Below, piece by piece: positions 35,925-36,032 of a DNA stretch of 36,032 bases. Positions within the stretch are counted from its first letter, which is position 1. Every line of letters begins with the position of its first letter. Origin of the DNA: Allorhizocola rhizosphaerae (lineage in GTDB: Bacteria > Actinomycetota > Actinomycetes > Mycobacteriales > Micromonosporaceae); the NCBI RefSeq assembly GCF_003426775.1, contig NZ_QJUG01000077.1, positions 1 through 36,032 on the forward strand, written 5' to 3'. A program made the translations under genes and the position numbers. The notes beneath the pieces are model-generated. The model worked only from the letters and a program-made list of their open reading frames with translations, had not been told where the DNA came from and made no database searches.

Positions 35925-36032
35925 CTACCTCGGGCCGGGCGTGGCGCTTCCGGCCGGTCCGGGAGGGCCGCCGGGACCCGCGCCCGGGCCGCCCTCGCCG
36001 GGCTGGCCGCTGCCCGGCCGCCGCTCGGTGGA
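35925..36032 (-). CDS. Possible 3' end of a Gly/Pro-rich protein gene (partial)
   Basis: On the minus strand the window's end opens a frame of 35 codons ending in TAG (35927-35925). It encodes a Gly/Pro-rich tail (PGEGGPGAGPGGPPGPAG). Low complexity makes coding calls weak here. If real, the gene starts outside the window and runs into the DUF3307-Crp promoter region. Confidence 0.4.
   Translation of the reverse strand, partial: STERRPGSGQPGEGGPGAGPGGPPGPAGSATPGPR

Overview
The window is very GC-rich, densely packed and full of GTG/TTG starts. Gene content is actinobacterial: a SARP/AfsR-type regulator, an LPXTG surface protein, a LigC-type ATP ligase with a stand-alone LigD-like primase-polymerase, CBM2 secretion products and a tandem-GNAT protein of mycothiol-synthase type. 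A filamentous actinomycete, possibly Streptosporangiales, is my inference; there is no rRNA or marker gene to prove it. I saw no tRNA, rRNA, CRISPR array, insertion sequence or prophage.

Layout. 1-3.3 kb (+): 3' end of sbcC, a NurA-like nuclease, and an LPXTG-anchored protein made of four Cys-bounded repeats. 3.4-8.1 kb (-): a secreted animal-type haem peroxidase fused to a CBM2, a regulator with a degenerate receiver and two LuxR helix-turn-helix domains, and a secreted tripeptidyl-peptidase-like lipoprotein. 8.3-15.0 kb: LigC, an AlkA-like glycosylase, a zinc-ribbon-like SDR protein, a small membrane protein, a PfpI/DJ-1 protein, a SnoaL-like protein, a LigD-type polymerase and MsrB, together a DNA-repair and stress neighbourhood. 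15.1-19.6 kb (+): a 1024-residue SARP-NB-ARC-TPR regulator carrying a 15-bp x 5 repeat, then a secreted metzincin-like protein. 20-24 kb: a dihydrofolate-reductase-fold protein and a divergent pair of citrate-synthase paralogues, one fused to a helix-turn-helix, then a SUFU-domain protein. 24-29 kb: several GNAT acetyltransferases, an ArsC-like protein, a DUF402 protein and a PQQ-type beta-propeller. 29-36 kb: a small GntR protein, a secreted LAS peptidase with five C-terminal repeats, a membrane metallophosphoesterase, a double-GNAT protein, a DUF6745-like protein, a small secreted Cys protein, and a DUF3307/Crp-Fnr operon.

Most striking signals. (1) Ten of the twelve GGTACC sites I found by eye lie at the edge of a roughly 15-30 bp AT-rich island inside an otherwise GC-rich gene. 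The islands use the rarest codons (AGA, ATA, AGG, TTA, GTA), and three unrelated genes share the exact 10-mer ATCTGGTACC. (2) An HTH-citrate synthase fusion has a remodelled active-site loop and faces a normal paralogue across an array of TTGTCA/TTGAC half-sites. (3) The haem peroxidase gene and the neighbouring double-HTH regulator share a roughly 20-bp upstream element at the same distance from their start codons. (4) A roughly 60-bp degenerate repeat ending in TTCATGATC occurs in two separate convergent intergenic gaps.

All calls rest on reading the sequence and on remembered family motifs. No search, alignment or structure prediction was run.
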